From positions 62,001-126,000 of the forward strand of contig DXEN01000080.1 in NCBI GenBank assembly GCA_019114945.1: DNA of 64,000 nucleotides. Direction: 5' to 3'. Under the pieces are notes generated by a model. The model did no database searches. It worked only from the letters and a program-made list of their open reading frames with translations, and was not told the DNA's origin. The stretch comes from Candidatus Parabacteroides intestinigallinarum (GTDB lineage Bacteria; Bacteroidota; Bacteroidia; Bacteroidales; Tannerellaceae). The first letter of the stretch is position 1, and every line of letters begins with the position of its first letter. Positions 59,536 through 64,000 of the stretch are shown here, piece after piece. The position numbers and the translations under genes are program-made.

Positions 59536-62500
59536 ATGATGAAACGAATTCTTATTCCACTATGCCTGGTAATAGGTAGCCATGTGGCAAACGGACAAAG
59601 AGCGTATCAATACGACGCGGCGGACCGTTTGTTCGTGGAAGGCAAGGAACTATATAGCTTAAAGGATTACTCGGGCTGTATCGACAAATTGGAGGCCTAT
59701 AAACGACATGCTACCGATGCCGACTTGATTCAAGAAGCCGACTATATGCTGGTCTGCGCCGCTTACGAGCAAGGGCGTCCGGATGCGATCGAGGCATTGA
59801 AAGATTATATCAGCCGGTATCCCGACTCCCGCCACGGCGACGAGGTCGCATATCGGATCGGTTCCGCCCATTTCGGGAAAGGGGAATACGAGAAGGCCAT
59901 CTTTTGGCTCAACGAATCGGACATAGACCTGCTGAGCGTTGAGCAACAAGAGACCTACAGCTTCCGGCTGGCCTATTCCTTGTTACAAACCGGCGAATGG
60001 GAAAAAGCCCGTGGCTACTTTGCCCGTATCGAACAAATCGGCACGACCTACAAAGAGGCGTCCTCTTACTACATCGCCTACATCGATTACGCCACCGGGA
60101 AATACGACAAGGCGCTGGAAGAATTCGCCTCTTTGCGGGAACAGCCGGCTTATCGGGAGCGATCCTTGTATTACATCACCCAAATCTATTTCATCCAAAG
60201 CAAATACGAGCGGGTGATCCGGGAAGGGAAGGAATTGCTTGCCGCCTATCCGGACAGTGAGGACAACGGCGAAATCTATCGGATGCTGGGAAACGCCTAT
60301 TACCATCTGGGCGACGAGGGACAGGCGATACGTATGCTCGACGCGTATATGGACACGACGGATAAACCGTTGCGGGGCGATCTCTACATTTGGGGCGTTT
60401 GCCTATACAACCAAGGCCTTTACGAGAAGGCGGCGCAAGCTATCGGGCAAACCGTAGGCGAGAACGACGCCCTTACGCAAAACGCATACCTCTATTTAGG
60501 TCAGTGCTATTTGAAGATGAACGATAAGAACAACGCACGCATGGCTTTCGAGGCCGCCGCTACCGCCTCGTTCGACAAGCAAGCGCAAGAGGTGGCCCTG
60601 TATAACTATGCGGTGCTGATTCATGAGACCGCTTTCACCGGCTTTGGCGAATCCGTCACGATCTTCGAGGACTTCCTGAACGACTTCCCCAACTCCAAAT
60701 ACGCGGATAAGGTGAATGATTATCTGGTAGAGGTCTATCTGACCACCAAGAACTACCAAGCGGCATTGACCTCCATCCAGAAAATCCAACGGCCCAACGC
60801 GAAAATATTAAAAGCGAAGCAAGATATCCTCTTCCAATTGGGAACCCAAGCGTTCACCAACATGAAGTTAGACGAGGCGATCGACCTGTTCGGCCAATCG
60901 ATCGCCATGGGCACCTATGACGCAGAAGCGCGAAGCAACTCCTATTTCTGGCGCGGGGAATCGTACTACCGCCAAGGCGACTACTCGCAGGCGATTTCCG
61001 ACTATCAGACCTACTTGAATAATACCCGCCAACGAGACACGGATATGTATGCGTTGGCTTTCTATAATTTGGGATATAGCTACTTCAAGCAAAAGAATTA
61101 CGACGAGGCCTTGGCTCGCTTCCGGCGGTATGTCAATTTGGAAAGCGACCAACAAACGCCCTCTTATGCGGATGCCTACAACCGCATCGGCGATTGCCTG
61201 TATCACAACCGTCAGTTCGCCGCGGCGGAAGAGAACTACACCCGTGCGGCACAAGCGCTGCCCGCGGCGGGCGATTACGCGGTTTACCAGAAAGGCTTCC
61301 TATTGGGCTTACAAAAAGATTATCAGGGGAAAATCGAGGTGATGGACCGCTTGATCCAAGAATACCCTGAGTCGCAATACGTGGACGACGCCTTGTTCGA
61401 GAAAGGCCGTTCCTACGTATTATTGGAGAATAATCCGGCCGCGGCTACAACTTTCAAGCGGTTGATCGAGGAATATCCGCAAAGCAGCTTGGCTCGTAAG
61501 GCAGGTGTCCAATTAGGACTTATCTATTTCAACGAGAATCAGCTGGAGAAAGCCGCCGAGGCCTATAAAGCCGTAATCGCCAATTATCCGGGAAGCGAGG
61601 AGGCGAAGGTCGCCCTGCAAGACCTAAAAACCGTCTATATCGAACTGAACGATATCAACGCGTTCGCCGCGTACGCGAACTCTTTGGGCGGCAACGTCCG
61701 CTTAGAAGTCAGCGAGCAGGATTCCCTGACTTATCTGGCCGCCGAGAAACTGTATATGCGAGGAGACAACGCAGGAGCTCGCGAGAGCTTGACCAACTAC
61801 TTACGTGCGTATCCACAAGGAGCGTTTAGCTCGAACGCGAATTTCTACTTAGCGAGCATCGCGTTCGCCGAGAAAAAACACGACGAGGCCAAACGCCTCT
61901 ATACGCTGGTATTAGAAAGTGGCGACACGAAATTCCGGGAGGAATCATGGGCTCGCAAGGCCGAGATCGAATACCTGACCAAGGATTACGCCGGGGCGCT
62001 GGAAAGTTTCAAGCAGCTTCGCTCCGTGGCCGAGGATCCCTCGAACAAAGAGGCGGCGAAGTTAGGCATCATGCGTTGCGCTACGTTCACCCAACAACCG
62101 CGAGAGGCATCGCAAGCCGCCGACGATTTGCTGAAAGAGCCCAAGCTCTCTCCCGAGATCCAAACAGAGGCACGCTATACACGGGCGAAAGCTTACATCG
62201 AGTTGGGCGAGGAGGAGAAAGCCTTGGCGGATTTAAAAGATATTAGCAAGGACACGCGCACCGAGCAAGGAGCGGAAGCGAAGTATCTATTGGCCCAATT
62301 GTACTACGACAAGCAGGAAGACAAGAACGCCGAGGAAGTCTTGATGAAATTCATCGAGGATGGCACCCCGCACCAATATTGGTTGGCACGCGGATTTATC
62401 TTGCTGGCGGATATTTACATCCGGCAAGGAGACGATTTCCAAGCCCGTCAATACCTGACCAGCTTGCGGAACAATTATAAGGGCGACGCCGAGATCGACG

Positions 62501-62538
62501 CGATGATTGAGGATAGATTGGGTAAACTTAAGAAATAA
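59536..62538 (+). CDS. Large periplasmic TPR-repeat protein
   Basis: 1000 residues with a signal peptide (MMKRILIPLCLVIGSHVANG). More than 20 TPR-like helical pairs, e.g. RLFVEGKELYSLKDYSGCID, YNLGYSYFKQKNYDEALARF and EEYPQSSLARKAGVQLGLIY. It resembles the large TPR proteins that accompany outer-membrane beta-barrels in Bacteroidales (YbgF/BamD-like helical solenoids). Nine bases separate it from the next gene, an OMP, so the two probably work together at the envelope. Own promoter at 59486. Confidence 0.87.
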   Translation: MMKRILIPLCLVIGSHVANGQRAYQYDAADRLFVEGKELYSLKDYSGCIDKLEAYKRHATDADLIQEADYMLVCAAYEQGRPDAIEALKDYISRYPDSRHGDEVAYRIGSAHFGKGEYEKAIFWLNESDIDLLSVEQQETYSFRLAYSLLQTGEWEKARGYFARIEQIGTTYKEASSYYIAYIDYATGKYDKALEEFASLREQPAYRERSLYYITQIYFIQSKYERVIREGKELLAAYPDSEDNGEIYRMLGNAYYHLGDEGQAIRMLDAYMDTTDKPLRGDLYIWGVCLYNQGLYEKAAQAIGQTVGENDALTQNAYLYLGQCYLKMNDKNNARMAFEAAATASFDKQAQEVALYNYAVLIHETAFTGFGESVTIFEDFLNDFPNSKYADKVNDYLVEVYLTTKNYQAALTSIQKIQRPNAKILKAKQDILFQLGTQAFTNMKLDEAIDLFGQSIAMGTYDAEARSNSYFWRGESYYRQGDYSQAISDYQTYLNNTRQRDTDMYALAFYNLGYSYFKQKNYDEALARFRRYVNLESDQQTPSYADAYNRIGDCLYHNRQFAAAEENYTRAAQALPAAGDYAVYQKGFLLGLQKDYQGKIEVMDRLIQEYPESQYVDDALFEKGRSYVLLENNPAAATTFKRLIEEYPQSSLARKAGVQLGLIYFNENQLEKAAEAYKAVIANYPGSEEAKVALQDLKTVYIELNDINAFAAYANSLGGNVRLEVSEQDSLTYLAAEKLYMRGDNAGARESLTNYLRAYPQGAFSSNANFYLASIAFAEKKHDEAKRLYTLVLESGDTKFREESWARKAEIEYLTKDYAGALESFKQLRSVAEDPSNKEAAKLGIMRCATFTQQPREASQAADDLLKEPKLSPEIQTEARYTRAKAYIELGEEEKALADLKDISKDTRTEQGAEAKYLLAQLYYDKQEDKNAEEVLMKFIEDGTPHQYWLARGFILLADIYIRQGDDFQARQYLTSLRNNYKGDAEIDAMIEDRLGKLKK

Positions 62539-62547
62539 GCGAAGAAA

Positions 62548-64000
62548 ATGAAAACATTCTATACAACGATAAAGGGATTGTGCATGGTGGCCTTGCTCGG
62601 ATCGGCGAACAACGCGATCGCGCAAGAGGACGTCACGAACGAGAAGAGCTTGCGACGCGAGATGACATTGGAACGCGAATACGATCCGTCGGTCCAGGAT
62701 GCCAACAAGGTGAATACGCTTCCCGTCATCAAGGAGCCGGAGGCACGGAAGGTGCCGATCGATTACGCGGATTATACGCTTCCCGCAGAACCGGAGAAAG
62801 AGATCAACATCCTGCCTTCCGGGGATATCATGACGGGAATGAATTACAACAAACGCCGCGGATATTTGAATTTCGGCATCGGTACACGCCTAAACATCAA
62901 CGGTGACATCGGGTATCATATCCTTAGCACGAAGAAAGACCAGCTAAACGTGTGGTATTCACATCGCTCGATGAACGGGAACGTGGAATATATCCAGCTG
63001 GAGGATGAGAAAGTGAAGGCGAAGATAAACGACAATCTGGGTGGCATCCACTTCAAACACGCCTTCGATAAGACCATCTTCTCTATCGGGGCGAAATACG
63101 GCTACTCGGCGTTCAATTATTACGGGATGCCCGTCTACGCCACCTCCGGCGACTATTACCAAGCCATGCTGGAGCGCGCGGACCGGGAAACCAATCAAGT
63201 AAATCAGACCATCGCCGCCACGATCGGGTTTGAGTCGAAGGAGGGCGCTCCATTCGGCTATTTATTGGATTTGGGCTATATCAACTTCTCGCATAAATAT
63301 GGATTATGCGAGGCGGCGGAAGGGCCGACGGAGCATACTTTCGACGCAAGGTTCGATTTGAACGCAGGCTTCAACGGAAATATGCGGATTGGCTTGGGCG
63401 GACAGGTGGAATACTTCAACTACAGCTTACCAGGAGAAGAGCAGGCGGTGGACGGTTCCTATTATACCTATGAGTTCGAGAACCACGCCGAGATCATGCT
63501 GACGCCTTATTATAAGGTGATGGGCGACAATTGGAACGTGAAGTTAGGCGCCAAGGTGATGTTAGCAACCGGCGAGGAGACCAAATTCATGGCCTCGCCC
63601 AACATCGCGATGGACGTAGAGGTGGCGGAGAAAACCCAACTCTATTTGAACGCCGGCGGAAAACTATATTCTAACAGCATGTACGAGACCTCTCTGGTGA
63701 ATCGTTACGTGAATCCGACGAGGGAACTGGCTCCTTCCCGCAATTGGCTGGACGCCGTATTAGGCATCAAGAGCGGCGTGGCGCCGGGCTTTTGGTTCGA
63801 CGTGTTCGCCGGGTATAAGATTACGAGTAGCGACGTGCTGTTCGTACCGTCGAGGACTTTCATGGATGGCCATTTCGGGAACTTCAGCGAGGCGATGAGC
63901 GATATCGACACGAAGCGGCTCTTCGTCGGTGCGAATCTGAAATACAGTTATCAACAACTCTTCGAAATCACCTTGAAGGGCGTTTACAATAACTGGAAGG
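62548..64000 (+). CDS. Outer-membrane beta-barrel protein, partial
   Basis: At least 484 residues, running off the window end. Signal peptide MKTFYTTIKGLCMVALLGSA ending near NAIAQ. An N-terminal plug-like stretch (EYDPSVQDANKVNTLPVI) is followed by long alternating strands (YLNFGIGTRLNINGDIGYHI, GYLLDLGYINFSHKYGL, LFVGANLKYSYQQLFEITLK). Likely a TonB-independent or TonB-dependent-like barrel partner of the preceding TPR protein. The C-terminus is outside the window. Confidence 0.85.
   Translation, partial: MKTFYTTIKGLCMVALLGSANNAIAQEDVTNEKSLRREMTLEREYDPSVQDANKVNTLPVIKEPEARKVPIDYADYTLPAEPEKEINILPSGDIMTGMNYNKRRGYLNFGIGTRLNINGDIGYHILSTKKDQLNVWYSHRSMNGNVEYIQLEDEKVKAKINDNLGGIHFKHAFDKTIFSIGAKYGYSAFNYYGMPVYATSGDYYQAMLERADRETNQVNQTIAATIGFESKEGAPFGYLLDLGYINFSHKYGLCEAAEGPTEHTFDARFDLNAGFNGNMRIGLGGQVEYFNYSLPGEEQAVDGSYYTYEFENHAEIMLTPYYKVMGDNWNVKLGAKVMLATGEETKFMASPNIAMDVEVAEKTQLYLNAGGKLYSNSMYETSLVNRYVNPTRELAPSRNWLDAVLGIKSGVAPGFWFDVFAGYKITSSDVLFVPSRTFMDGHFGNFSEAMSDIDTKRLFVGANLKYSYQQLFEITLKGVYNNWK

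Overview
The window looks like a Bacteroidota chromosome, most likely of the order Bacteroidales and plausibly Parabacteroides (an inference from gene content only). Supporting signs are a fused SecDF, a GH92 mannosidase, a class I fumarase, DUF5686, DUF4848 and DUF3244 proteins, a TPR regulator with a LuxR-like helix-turn-helix, and promoters of the Bacteroidota type (TAnnTTTG at -7, sometimes with TTTG about 19-20 bp upstream) in front of most operons. Strong Shine-Dalgarno sites are rare.

Positions 1 to about 19,043 are one end of a Mu-like transposable prophage. A repressor (18227-18712, +) faces a long early operon read leftward: two small genes, a tRNA-like sequence, a Ner-position gene, the MuA transposase, the MuB ATPase, a RecA-like ATPase, a DUF4406 protein, a DUF3164 protein, a zinc-ribbon protein, and then tail-completion genes ending at a bidirectional terminator (9793-9828). 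The packaging and portal module (TerS, TerL, gp36-like, DUF935 portal, MuF head protein with a toxin-like C-terminus) is inverted and read rightward from 4043. The remaining late genes (prohead protease with scaffold, major capsid protein with a BACON-like domain, amidase, membrane/coiled-coil protein, embedded u-spanin, tail tube) are read leftward off the window edge. Four TGTAACCC repeats at 18984-19042 probably mark the transposase-binding phage end; the other end lies outside the window.

From 19.2 kb onward the sequence is host. It starts with a decayed GNAT gene and a small antitoxin-like partner, then fumarase, a GH92 mannosidase with a secreted basic-secretory-protein-type metalloprotease, and a five-gene ABC efflux operon (MacB-type ATPase, two permeases, adaptor, TolC). 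Next come a DUF5686 outer-membrane protein, a PPIase-MATE-DinB operon, a cell-envelope cluster (two small beta-barrels, DUF4848, DUF3244) behind a TPR/HTH regulator, and SecDF. The rest comprises a DUF4468 protein, two overlapping rhomboid proteases with an endonuclease/phosphatase-fold protein, HU, ArgRS, TopA, a TPR protein with a SUMF1-like/sialidase-like fusion, a ROK glucokinase, a zinc-ribbon NUDIX hydrolase, a 1000-residue TPR protein and the start of an outer-membrane beta-barrel.

The most unusual structure is a set of intergenic repeat arrays in the host part. Three loci (21.79, 37.57 and 59.30 kb) carry near-palindromic 10-bp elements spaced exactly 22 bp apart, and two others (25.2 and 38.4 kb) carry tandem units of about 42 bp. 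Four of the five begin within about 15 bp of a stop codon. Other points worth following are a slippery T6 run between the portal and MuF genes, the MuF toxin-like fusion, the capsid BACON-like domain, and the u-spanin coded inside another lysis gene.
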